This document shows positions 10,933-20,497 of a stretch of DNA of 64,000 bases, piece by piece. The stretch covers positions 62,001 to 126,000 of the forward strand of contig JAGFNQ010001123.1 in NCBI GenBank assembly GCA_024364735.1. The letters are read 5' to 3'. The translations under genes and the position numbers were made by a program. Position 1 is the stretch's first letter; each line of letters opens with the position of its first letter. The notes below the pieces were generated by a model. The model had not been told where the DNA came from, searched no databases, and saw only the letters and a list, made by a program, of their open reading frames with translations. The DNA comes from Boesenbergia rotunda. Taxonomy: Eukaryota; Streptophyta; Magnoliopsida; Zingiberales; Zingiberaceae.

Positions 10933-11467
10933 TTTTCATAATGCATTCAAACCCTTCATGATTATTTCTAATTGTTGGGAAACAATTGGGTAACTTTGGG
11001 GACATCTCACACAAACTATAAGGTGTACCAAAACATGTTTGTTTGCTAGAAATGGGGTGAGATGCTAGGATCAACTCAATTTCTCAAAATGTCAATGCAT
11101 CCCTTGAGAAATTAAGTTGACGAAATAAAAATCACTTCGGTGACCGAGTATGGGGAAAACCAATGCATAACACATGTGTATTTGGCTCCATGATCATACA
11201 TGGACATTCCAATCAAGGAAACTTGATTGGAAACTTGAATTTGGCACAATCTTGGTTAAAACTTGTTTGAATGATTGTTGATTGAGTTTGACTCCACTTG
11301 GGTGGAGCAAAGTGATTGTTGAACCTATAAGGACCTTTGATCCTTGGTTAGGGATCAATTTTAGTCATGAGATCATGTCCAAGTTCGATAAACTTTAACA
11401 GGTCTCATTGGAAAGATTCTGAAAGGCTGAAACTGAATGTTTCAGATCGTATCAAGGAGTATCAGGA
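10933..11467. other. E1 3' non-coding region
   Basis: There is no open frame longer than chance. Short inverted phrases such as CAATTTCTCAAAATG...TTGAGAAATTAAG are visible near 11075-11115. It follows pol directly, where some SIRE-like elements carry an env-like frame. I see no membrane-spanning product here. Confidence 0.45.
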
Positions 11468-11770
11468 GCCCTGATCGGTCACCGGACTGATCAGGCGTAG
11501 GGCTGATCGGTCCACAGACCGATCAGAGGGGTCACAGAAACTTCGTGAGATTTCTTAATTCTGGCCTAGCCTGGATCGGTCCCCAGACCGATCTGGCACA
11601 CTATTGTGATCGGTCCACAGACCGATCAGGGGGCTTCCAGGATTTCATCTGACCCTACTGTTCTCTTCCTGATCGATCAGCCGATCGATCAGGAGCCTGC
11701 CTGATCGGTCACCCGACCGATCAGGACCAAGCCAGTCCGATCAGGCCAGAGCCTGATCGGTCTGGGCGTT
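11468..11770. repeat. Second array of GATCGGTC palindromes, E1 3' side
   Basis: About seven hairpin units use stems TGATCGGTC/GACCGATCA with loops such as CACA, CCCA and ACCC, plus one variant CTGATCGATCAGCCGATCGATCAG. These are the same stems as at 4525-5025 inside the LTR. The surrounding sequence is not LTR-like, since the minisatellite and the primer-proximal sequences are absent. Confidence 0.82.
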
Positions 11771-12180
11771 TCTAGATCGAACGGTGATCCATTCAATCGC
11801 ATTAAATTCAGGTTGATGGACCGATCCACCAACTGATTAACTCCTCCAAAACCTTTCATTGCCGAACCCTAGCGCCGAACCCTCTTCCTCCTCACTTGCG
11901 CATGCGATCTCTTCCTTGCTTGCTGTGCAATCTTTTCTGCGAGTGTGGTCATCTCCTTCTACGCAAGACCTCTTGTCCTTGCTGCTGGTGGTGTTAGCAA
12001 CTGCTAGCGTGCGATCCTCTCTTGCGCAAGGTTCAGAGAGGTGTTTCCTCTCAACCTTCAAGAACTTCTTCCATTGCACCTAAGTAAGTTCTCCTTGGTT
12101 AGTTTTCTTTTTGACTCAGTTCATAGATTATGTTTTTGAGCCTAACCATGTGTTGCTTGTTGTGTTGTGACCTCCTATTT
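11771..12180 (+). other. E1 3' segment, C/T-rich, interrupted by G1
   Basis: C/T-rich sequence containing CCGAACCCTAGCGCCGAACC, then a splice-donor-like CACCTAAGTAAGTT and a T-rich stretch ending at 12180. A 74-codon open frame (11859-12083) has no recognisable domain. The end at 12180 is the insertion point of gypsy G1. Confidence 0.4.
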
Positions 12181-12575
12181 TGTAACGCCCGCTTTTTTTT
12201 TCCCGTAAAGCGGCGTTACGTTAACATAGATAGGGGCATGTGAACATTGTAAGGCAGCAGAATACTTAAAACTTACACATACATGCACCTAACTATTTTT
12301 CATATCATGGTGACATGGAACTTAGCATATCAACATCATACTTACTATCATGCCATAAAGTCACATAGTCATCTATTAGGCACATAAGTAGCAAACGTAA
12401 GTTGTTCTAGACAACACCATCATAAGGTTAACATAAAACTTGTAATTATATCTTTCCTTGGCCAAGTCACTACCACACACTCATTTGTGCCTCTCCTGCT
12501 GCTTCCTTAGTATCCTCTTGCTTGATCTGCGGTATAAGAAAAGTAAGACTATAAGCACATAGACTTAGTAAGACC
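12181..12575 (-). repeat. G1 3' LTR, distal part
   Basis: Begins TGTAACGCCCGC on the plus strand, i.e. the LTR 3' end GCGGGCGTTACA on the minus strand. It includes an oligo-T run and continues after E2 at 19765. The target duplication AGACC sits at 12571-12575. Confidence 0.85.
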
Positions 12576-12724
12576 TGTTGGTGCAGGAAGCACCAGATCG
12601 AACCTTGTTTTGATATTGACAAAGGATTCAAAGTTAAGGGTTATTTGTTGTCTAACAATGCTGCTTGAGAGTGCAGGAAACAAAGTCCTAACGAAGGGCT
12701 GCTAGGCACCTGACGATGGGCTGT

Positions 12725-12990
12725 CAGGAAACCAAGTCCTGGTGAAGGGTTGCTGGGCGAAAACCAAGTCCTGGCGAAGGGCTGCTAGGCGAAAACCAAG
12801 TCCTAGCGAAGGGCTGCTGGGCGAAACTCAAGACCTGGCGAAGGGCTGCTGGGCAAAAACCAAGTCCTGGCGAAGGGCTGCTGGGCGAAACTCAAAACCT
12901 GGCGAAGGGCTGCTGGGCAAAAACTAAGTCCTGGCGAAGGGCTGCTGGGCGAAACTCAAGACCTGGCGAAGGGCTGCCGGGCAAAAGTCC
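12725..12990 (+). repeat. Minisatellite in E2 5' LTR
   Basis: About eight tandem units of roughly 31 bp are built on AAGTCCTGGCGAAGGGCTGC followed by TGGGCGAAA. Two unit types, CCAAGTCCTGG and TCAAGACCTGG, alternate. The 3' LTR carries the same array at 18485-18750 with nearly the same unit order. Confidence 0.9.
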
Positions 12991-13249
12991 AACTGGAGGA
13001 GCCGGTTGGCACCAGGTAAATTCTCCCGAGAGGAGTAGGTGAGGACGCGTTCCCCTTGAGGGAACATTAGGCGTCGGTTCGACCTAGGGCTCCATTTTGG
13101 AGACCAAAGTCAGAACCAAGACAGCTAAGGCTGTATAAACTAACATAATATTTGCTGTTTTGGACTAACCCTGGATGCAGGACCGAAGGACTGTGTATCT
13201 GCAGCTCAGAGAGCCTCAAAGGAGTGAGGCAGTAGCTGGGCAGGGTGCC

Positions 13250-13575
13250 CCGAAGTTTCCGGGCGCCCCCAGAGTCAACCCAAGTCAGCAGACCAAGAAA
13301 AAGCTCCGACAGCAGCATTTCGGGGCGCCCCGGTTGTTCCGGGCGCCCCGCGCGCTCCGGGCGCCCCGCGTGTCGCGGGCGCCCCCAGTGCCACGCCGAC
13401 TATCAGCTGCCCTCGCGAAGCCAAAGGATGAGGCTTTGACCGGTCAACCCGGGCGCCCCGCGCGCTCGGGGCGCCCCGGTCAAAGCTGATCCCGAAGATG
13501 AAGAGATCAGCCTTGACCGAAGCGATCACCGGATCGGAAGCCACGTGGGGGGCGCCCCCGTCGACCAGGGCGCCC
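13250..13575. repeat. Cluster of GGGCGCCCC self-complementary motifs upstream of TATA box
   Basis: Around nine copies of GGGCGCCCC or GGGCGCCCCCAG are spaced about 15-60 bp apart and end just before the TATA box. The core GGGCGCCC is its own reverse complement. A similar degraded cluster stands before the TATA box of the E3 LTR near 32450-32610. Confidence 0.85.
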
Positions 13576-13583
13576 CCAGGCCC

Positions 13584-13591
13584 TATATAAA
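13584..13591 (+). promoter_or_regulatory. TATA box of E2 5' LTR
   Basis: TATATAAA lies within CCCTATATAAAGGGCCC. It is the likely RNA polymerase II promoter for the element transcript. The same site in the 3' LTR is at 19346-19353. Confidence 0.75.
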
Positions 13592-14000
13592 GGGCCCTCG
13601 ACCTCCTTCTTCAGAGATCAATTGCTTCGACACTTCTGCGCTCTTCTGCTTCCGCGACACGCTCCAGAAATCTTCCAACTCAAGCTGACGACGTCCCGCT
13701 GCTCCGAAACTTCGATCTACACCGGACGTCGGTAACGAAGAGCTGCATTTAAAGTTTACTAAACTGTTCTTGTTATAATCTGTCTTGTAAACTTTTACGA
13801 ACTTATAGAATTGCCCGCAGAAAATGGTCAACGACCATGGGCCTTGGAGTAGGAGTCGACCCAGGCTCCGAACCATGTAAACCGACTGTGTTTGCATTGT
13901 TCTGTTTTTCTTTTATTTCCGCTGCGCACCCGCTCTTTTTAAATCCGAACGATTTGCGACATTCACCCTCCCCCTCTATCACATCTCTCGATCCAACAAG

Positions 14001-14012
14001 TGGTATCAGAGC
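14001..14012 (+). promoter_or_regulatory. Primer-binding site of E2
   Basis: TGGTATCAGAGC, the initiator Met tRNA complement, begins two bases after the LTR end (CCAACA|AG). Confidence 0.95.
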
Positions 14013-14520
14013 GGGGTAGTTCAAACTTGGTGCAACCACCAGTTTGAAAGTTTTTTCGGATTTACGAATTTTTTAATTTTATTTCTTTTCTTTTTGTTAA
14101 TCAACGCAACTCAATCTCGTTCGCTTTTTATTTTATATAAATAATATCTGTAGGTGGATTTAAAAATTTTCATCTTTTTCAATTTTGAATTTTCATCTTT
14201 TCACCATAAGTCTGAATTAATAAAACGAACAATTCTTAAAAATTTGTCATAAATTTTTTATTATTATTTTAATATTATTTCTCGAAATTCGTGCCACTTT
14301 AATTCAAGCAATCTTTTAACTCTTATTTTTCACCATTAATCAGAATATTCATTTCCCAAAAATTTTGTCTCAAATTTTTTTATTATTTTATTATTATTCT
14401 GTCTCGAAATTCGTGCAATTTTTTTTGGGCAAATTTTTTTTTCTTCTTCTCCCGCACTACTAATCCAAGACCAAGTCTTGGTACATTCTGTTAGTTCTTT
14501 TGTGTGCAAGAGGTTATTTT
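14013..14520 (+). other. E2 leader
   Basis: AT-rich untranslated leader between the primer site and the gag ATG. It has T-rich runs and a repeated phrase TTTTATTATTATTTT / CTCGAAATTCGTGC. No open frame is visible. Confidence 0.6.
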
Positions 14521-15705
14521 ATGGCCAACCAAGAGTGGAACAGTGCCCGTCCACCGCTATTCTCCGGCGAGAACTTCAGCTTTTGGAGAAGACAAATGGA
14601 GTCCCTTCTGAAGACCCATATGGACATATGGATGATCATTCAAACAGGATTCCACCTCCATACAAAAGATGAACTATCAATTGCATGGGACAAACTGGAT
14701 GAACCAACCCTCAACCAAATTGAGACTGATGCAAGAGCAACTGCAATTCTTCAATGCGGTCTAACCAACGAACAACTCAAGCTAGTCGATTCATTTGGAT
14801 GTGCTAGAGAAATGTGGGAGAAATTGATCAATCTTCATCAAGAAATCTCAGATGAAGAAGAAGATCAGGTAAGTTATCTCGCACTCTCGGTCCAAGCACA
14901 GATAGCCGAGTCAGAGTCTGAACCTGAACCCAGAGTCGAAATCGAACCAGCAGAATCAGACAACGAACTGACTGAGATAGTAACCAATTTCAAATTCTTT
15001 TCTAAATTAGAATTAAATAATCAAGCTGATACTGCAATGGTCGAGGAAGGTATAACTTTTGCAGGGAAAACTCCAAGAGAACCATCAAAGAAGGAGCTTC
15101 AACCGGTACCCAAGTCCGACTCAGACACGGAATCAGAAGATGAATTTAGATCCGAGACAGCAACAATTAAGGGGGAGATTCCTAATAAGGAATCAAAAGG
15201 TAAAATTACAAATTTGAATTTTAAAAATCATATAATTTGTTACATATGCAGGGAGAGAGGGCACTACCAAACTAAGTGTCCTACCCATAAGATTCAAACG
15301 ATACCACCGACGGCAACAAAGAAACGAGCTCCAAAAGCACGAAAGAACAAGAGTCGCATTCAATGCTTCAAGTGTCAGGAGGTTGGGCATTACAAAGAGG
15401 AATGCACAGATAAACGTTACAAAGATCCAGGGAAACCAACCAAAATGGGTAACTGTAATTTACATCCAAATCAACTCTTTACCTTGAATACTGATAGTTT
15501 AATTAATCTCCCTTGGTCAAATTTAGATATGGATGCATGCTTAGATAACTTGATGAAATCATGTATATTAGCAAAGTCAAAATTCAAAATGTTAAGACAA
15601 GAAAATGAGACTTTGAAAATTAAAATTGATAAACAAGAAAAACTGATTAATAATTTTGCAAACGTAGAAAATCCAGAAATTTCTCCTCACTATGACATTA
15701 TCTGA
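14521..15705 (+). CDS. E2 gag protein (intact, 394 aa)
   Basis: This is the only undamaged retroelement frame in the window. ATG 14521 begins MANQEWNSARPPLFSGENF, matching the N-terminus of other copia gags, and is preferred over upstream in-frame codons. The N-terminal capsid part (about residues 1-115, with ARATAILQCG and MWEKLINLHQE) is followed directly by an acidic linker. The central capsid segment seen in E1 (SRFKEVLNGL to FP) is missing. Two zinc knuckles follow, CYICRERGHYQTKC (from residue 240) and CFKCQEVGHYKEEC (from residue 282). The tail (about 345-385) looks like a short coiled coil. It should bind RNA. Whether it assembles particles alone or joins those of a complete relative is unknown. 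Confidence 0.9.
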   Translation: MANQEWNSARPPLFSGENFSFWRRQMESLLKTHMDIWMIIQTGFHLHTKDELSIAWDKLDEPTLNQIETDARATAILQCGLTNEQLKLVDSFGCAREMWEKLINLHQEISDEEEDQVSYLALSVQAQIAESESEPEPRVEIEPAESDNELTEIVTNFKFFSKLELNNQADTAMVEEGITFAGKTPREPSKKELQPVPKSDSDTESEDEFRSETATIKGEIPNKESKGKITNLNFKNHIICYICRERGHYQTKCPTHKIQTIPPTATKKRAPKARKNKSRIQCFKCQEVGHYKEECTDKRYKDPGKPTKMGNCNLHPNQLFTLNTDSLINLPWSNLDMDACLDNLMKSCILAKSKFKMLRQENETLKIKIDKQEKLINNFANVENPEISPHYDII

Positions 15706-18322
15706 AGTTTTGTCTTGGCTATTCATAGGACTAGATACCTTAAGGACTTAACCAACTAGTTGAAATTTGACAACATAGTATTGGGAGGAGGTGAGATGAT
15801 AGTACGTTGGGGAAACCAACTCTAATAAGATCAAGTCTACTTGGTCTCTTTAAACTGGTGAAACCAGCCGAAGCTACCGATCCAAGACCCAAGCTAGTTG
15901 GACCAGAAAATGACCTAATTTAATTTGAAAATGAAATTTCATTAAAAGGCTTTGTCAAGGAAAGGGTGGATGATCCCATAAGGCTACGGCCAAAGAAGGC
16001 CTAGTGCCTCGCCAAAACCTGGAAGCCAATTTCTGAAATTCAAATTCAAATTATCTTATGTCAAATTCGAATCTAACACAAATTTCAAATAATTATAGAT
16101 TCAAACCTGTTTTCAAAAATTCTTTTTCAAAATCACTCTTTTTCTGTCTTCGAAGTCAATTATACTTTTTCAAAAACAAACATTTTTTTTTCTTTTCAAA
16201 GTTAAACATTTTTTAAAATTATTTTTACCTTCAAACCTGTCTCACAAGAACTTTTAAGGCTAACTGTTTGAAAACCCTAGATTGGGTGAGACAGGAAAAT
16301 TAAGTTCAAATTAAAATTTCTTTTATGTTGTGTTTTCATTCAGAGAATAATTTCAACATAGTCAAACCATGATTAACATGGTTAAACCTTAGTCAACTGA
16401 GTCAAACATGGTCAAACCTAGTTAATGCTAAAGACCCTTCAAGCACTTAGATAAAGTTAAGACAAGTCGAATACAAGGGGAGTTCTTTTTAGATTTATTC
16501 TCAAAACCTGATGCTCTAAAATTTAGTATCATTTCAGAATAAGGCCTTCAAAAATTACTCAAAATTCTTGGTATATTACTATCTCTTTGAAAAATTATTT
16601 CAAAATATTTCTTTTCAAAAACTGTGTTATTATTATTACTTCAAATTGAGGTGTCAAAAATTTATCTCCTTGAAAGTTTCATACTCAGAAGATTATTCAA
16701 AATTATTCTTTTGTTTTTAATAAACCCTAAAGACACAGAGGAAGGTCCACTTCATGATCTACTAGGACTCCTAGGATGTGTCAAATTTAGGGGGAGTTTG
16801 ATTCAAAAGAAGAATTTCTGAAAATTTTTTTTGGTAATTATTTGTTTTGAAGTTATTAGATAATTCTTATAATTTAAATCAAACCCTAAAACTCAGAGGA
16901 AGATCGCTTGTAGTCAACAAGCTTCCTAGGACTGGGTCAAGTTTAGGGGGAGATGAAATTAAAAGAATTATTGAACATTTTCAAAATTATATGTTTTCAT
17001 GCATTGCAAGTTCAAAATCCTTTTGAAAACTTAAATAATTTTTCTGTCAAAATACTATTATTCTACAAAATTCTTGTGGCTTATGAAATTAATTTTATAA
17101 TATTTACTTGGGTTGGAGAAAATTTTTCAGGACACTTAGGAAAATGTCCTTGTAGTCAACAAGGTTTCCTAGGATTGTGTCAGACTGGAAAAGAAACCTA
17201 GTCAAGTAAAATATTTTGTGTTCAAAATGCATAATTCTTTTCAAAAATTACTTATACTTTTCAAAGTCTAATTCTTTTCAAAAATTACTTATACTTTTCA
17301 AAGTCTAAGTCTTTTCAAAATTACTTATATCTTTCAAACTCTAAATACTTTTTTAAAAGTACTTATGTGTTTCAAATCTTAACTTATTTCAAAAGTACTT
17401 AGATTTTTCAAAAATGCATAATATTTATTTCAAAAGTACTTTTGAAGATTCAAAAGCACTTATATCCTCAAAAATACATAATATCTGTCAAAAAGTACTG
17501 CAATAATGTTTTCAAAAGTATAAATATTTTTCAAGGCAATATTGTTCTAAGTGCGTGAATTTTCTAAAAGATTGGCCTACAAATATAATGTATCTTTTCA
17601 ATACTTTTCCAAATAAAGTTTTGTTGGTGCAATTTAAAACTTTTTGCTATACTTTCAAGAATTATACTAAGTATTTTCATGCTTTCAAAACTCATAGGCT
17701 CTGATACACAAACGCTCTCCTTAAAACTTCTCTCAAAATATTTTTATATTAGACTTAAAAATGGTCTAAAACATAAGGAGAAGAGTTTTACATTAAGGGG
17801 GAGAGAAAGGGAATTTTATTTTTAAGCTTTTCAAAATTTTAAGCATTTCTAAGTGGTTCAAAGTTATTTTTAGTGCATGTTTTTCTAAATAAAATTTTCC
17901 TTAGTAATCAAAATTTGTCTGAAAAAAAGGGGTTTTTAACAAAGTTTAAGCTTGCTTTTCAAAAGTATCTATGGATACAAATACTTTTGCTCTTTTTGAA
18001 AAATACTTTGTCAAAAACTTATTTTTGGTAGAACTCAAAACTCCCCATTAGAAACCTTGCTAACCCATGTATGCTTTTGATATATGTCAAAGGGGGAGGA
18101 AAGGTCAAAGTTAAGTATTTTAAGTATTTTATAACACAAGTATTCAGGGTTTTAGGGGGAGTATGAAAAATAAAGAATTTTTTTCAACTCTACAGTTATG
18201 CTTCAGTTATGCTTCACTGTTTAACTCTACACTACAGTTATGCTTCAGTTATGCTTCACTGTTTACCTTATGCTCTTAACTGTTGTAATTTTTTCCTTAA
18301 CTTTGAATTGTGTTGCCATAAT
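15706..18322 (+). other. E2 3' non-coding region with repeated polypurine-like motifs
   Basis: There is no coding sequence. TTCAAAA and ACTTATACTTTTCAAAG-type phrases repeat, especially at 17215-17560. The purine motif AGGGGGAG recurs at about 16787, 16943, 17793, 18089 and 18151 before the functional copy at 18323. The phrase CTTGTAGTCAACAAG plus CCTAGGA occurs twice (near 16907 and 17150), showing internal duplication. Pol should lie here in a complete element and is wholly absent. Confidence 0.75.
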
Positions 18323-18337
18323 CAAAAAGGGGGAGAT
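18323..18337 (+). promoter_or_regulatory. Polypurine tract of E2
   Basis: AAAAAGGGGGAGAT lies directly before the 3' LTR start TGTTGG. It is the expected primer for plus-strand DNA synthesis. Confidence 0.88.
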
Positions 18338-19759
18338 TGTTGGTGCAGGAAGCACCAGATCGAACCTTGTTTTGATATTGGCAAAGGATTCAAAGTTAAG
18401 GGTTATTTGTTGTCTAACAATGCTACTTGAGAGTGCAGGAAACAAAGTCCTAGGGAAGGGCTGCTAGGCACCTGACGATGGGCTGTCAGGAAACCAAGTC
18501 CTGGCGAAGGGTTGCTGGGCGAAAACCAAGTCCTGGCGAAGGGCTGCTAGGCGAAAACCAAGTCCTAGCGAAGGGCTGCTGGGCGAAACTCAAGACCTGG
18601 CGAAGGGCTGCTGGGCAAAAACCAAGTCCTGGCGAAGGGCTGCTGGGCGAAACTCAAGACCTGGCGAAGGGCTGCTGGGCAAAAACCAAGTCCTGGTGAA
18701 GGGCTGCTGGGCGAAACTCAAGACCTGGCGAAGGGCTGCCGGGCAAAAGTCCAACTGGAGGAGCCGGTTGGCACCAGGTAAATTCTCCCGAGAGGAGTAG
18801 GTGAGGATGCATTCCCCTTGAGGGAACATTAGGCGTCGGTTCGACCTAGGGCTCCATTTTGGAGACCAAAGTCAGAACCAAGACAGCTAAGGCTGTATAA
18901 ACTAACATAATATTTGTTGTTTTGGACTAACCCTGGATGCAGGACCGAAGGACTGTGTATCTGCAGCTCAGAGAGCCTCAAAGGAGTGAGGCAGTAGCTG
19001 GGCAGGGCGCCCCGAAGTTTCCGGGCGCCCCCAGAGTCAACCCAAGTCAGCAGACCAAGAAAAAGCTCCGACAGCAGCATTTCGGGGCGCCCCGGTTGTT
19101 CCGGGCGCCCCGCGCGCTCCGGGCGCCCCGCGTGTCGCGGGCGCCCCCAGTACCACGCCGACTATCAGCTGCCCTCGCGAAGCCAAAGGATGAGGCTTTG
19201 ACTGGTCAACCCGGGCGCCCCGCGCGCTCGGGGCACCCCGGTCAAAGCTGATCCAGAAGATGAAGAGATCAACCTTGACCGAAGCGATCACCGGATCGGA
19301 AGCCACGTGGGGGGCGCCCCCGTCGACCAGGGCGCCCCCAGGCCCTATATAAAGGGCCCTCGACCTCCTTCTTCAGAGATCAATTGCTTCAACACTTCTG
19401 CGCTCTTCTGCTTCCGCGACACGCTCCAGAAATCTTCCAACTCAAGCTGACGACGTCCCGCGGCTCCGAAACTTCGATCTACACCGGACGTCGGTAACGA
19501 AGAGCTGCATTTAAAGCTTACTAAACTGTTCTTGTTATAATCTGTCTTGTAAACTTTTACGAACTTATAGAATTGCCCGCAGAAAACGGTCAACGACCGT
19601 GGGCCTTGGAGTAGGAGTCGACCCAGGCTCCGAACCAAGTAAACCGACTGTGTTTGCATTGTTCTGTTTTTCTTTTATTTCCGCTGCGCACCCGCTCTTT
19701 TTAACTCCGAACGATTTGCGACATTCACCCCCCCCTCTATCGCATCTCTCGATCCAACA
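18338..19759 (+). repeat. 3' LTR of E2 (1,422 bp)
   Basis: Nearly identical copy of 12576-13998, including the minisatellite (18485-18750), GGGCGCCCC cluster (19010-19335) and TATA box (19346-19353). It ends CCAACA and is followed by the duplication AGACC at 19760-19764. Confidence 0.96.
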
Positions 19760-19909
19760 AGACCCTTTCCTACTCACTAAAACCATTTGTCACTTAAACA
19801 TAAGCACACGAACATTAACATCACTAGGTGCTTAACATAAAACATAAGCATATAAAATTCACATAGCATGACATTGTTCTTAACATAGAACATGAGCATA
19901 AAGCATAAA

Positions 19910-20175
19910 ACATTTTCTATTATGGCATAGTTCCTTAACATCAATCATAATCATAAACCCTTTTCTATCATGGCATACTTCTTAACATCAAACATAAACA
20001 TAAAGCATTTTTCTATCATGGCATAATTCTTAACATCAAACATAAACTTAAAATATTTTTCTATCATGGCATAATTCTTAACATAAGCATAAACATAAAC
20101 ATTTTCTATCATGGCATAATTCTTAACATAAGGATAAACATAAACATTTTCTATCATGGCATAATGCATAACATG
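19910..20175 (+). repeat. Tandem repeat in G1 LTR
   Basis: Five to six units of about 45-55 bp are built on TTTTCTATCATGGCATAATTC followed by TTAACATAA. The G1-family LTR at 27593-27870 carries a related array with ACTTATCATGGTATCATTATG units. Confidence 0.8.
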
Positions 20176-20274
20176 AATGAATGCATGAGTCAAAATGCAT
20201 ATACATAAGGATGCTTAATTTTAAAATCATACTTTTAGATACTTAAACATAATCATAACATCATTGGGATCCCC

Positions 20275-20497
20275 GGCTTGTACCATATTCATACATCATA
20301 TGTGCGCATCCCTATGTAAATACGAGGTAGCTAGTCTCGACCTACTAGGGTAAGGACAGCTTCATCGGTAGTCCCCGAACCGTGGACAACTTCATCGGTA
20401 GTCCAGAACCGTGGACAGCTTCATCGGTAGTCCAGAACCGTGGACAGCGTCATCGGTAGTCCAGAACCGTGGACCTTACTTAGGTCCGGTACAAGCC
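20275..20497. repeat. GC-rich LTR block framed by inverted repeat GGCTTGTACC
   Basis: GGCTTGTACC (20275-20284) and its exact inverse GGTACAAGCC (20488-20497) enclose a GC-rich island in otherwise AT-rich LTR. Inside are four tandem units of about 33 bp containing CTTCATCGGTAGTCCAGAAC and CGTGGACA. The same framed block occurs in the other G1-family and G4 LTRs. Confidence 0.85.

Larger units (their letters stand above)
4020..12180 (+). mobile_element. Ty1/copia element E1 (SIRE-like), degenerate, right end missing
   Basis: The order is 5' LTR (4020-6048), initiator-Met primer site (6051), gag with zinc knuckle, protease, integrase, reverse transcriptase and RNase H (to 10932), then a 1.2-kb non-coding 3' part. 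Integrase precedes reverse transcriptase, as in copia. The long single frame, the acidic serine-rich gag tail and the large LTR suggest the SIRE/Maximus lineage (inference). The element is cut at 12180 by gypsy G1. No 3' LTR of E1 is found on the other side. Confidence 0.85.
12576..13998 (+). repeat. 5' LTR of E2 (1,423 bp)
   Basis: Starts TGTTGGTGCAGGAAGCACC and ends GATCCAACA. It contains a 31-bp-type minisatellite (12725-12990), a cluster of GGGCGCCCC motifs (13250-13575) and a TATA box (13584). It differs from the 3' LTR only at scattered single bases. Confidence 0.96.
12576..19759 (+). mobile_element. Non-autonomous copia element E2 with intact gag, no pol
   Basis: Two LTRs (12576-13998 and 18338-19759), both TGTTGG...CCAACA, are nearly identical by eye. 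They are flanked by the 5-bp duplication AGACC (12571-12575 and 19760-19764). A primer site follows the first LTR, and a polypurine tract precedes the second. Between them lie one gag frame and 2.6 kb of AT-rich non-coding DNA. Protease, integrase, reverse transcriptase and RNase H are all absent. The matching LTRs and clean duplication mean a recent insertion, so pol must have been supplied in trans. It sits inside the LTR of gypsy G1. Confidence 0.96.

Noticed and set aside
11859..12083. 74-codon open frame as an env-like gene of E1
   Set aside because: No signal peptide or membrane segment pattern that is convincing, short, and cut by G1. Left as non-coding.
13175..13489. Arg/Pro-rich open frames in the E2 LTR (also 18937-19251)
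   Set aside because: They arise from the GC-rich GGGCGCCCC repeats, are open on both strands and have no domain.
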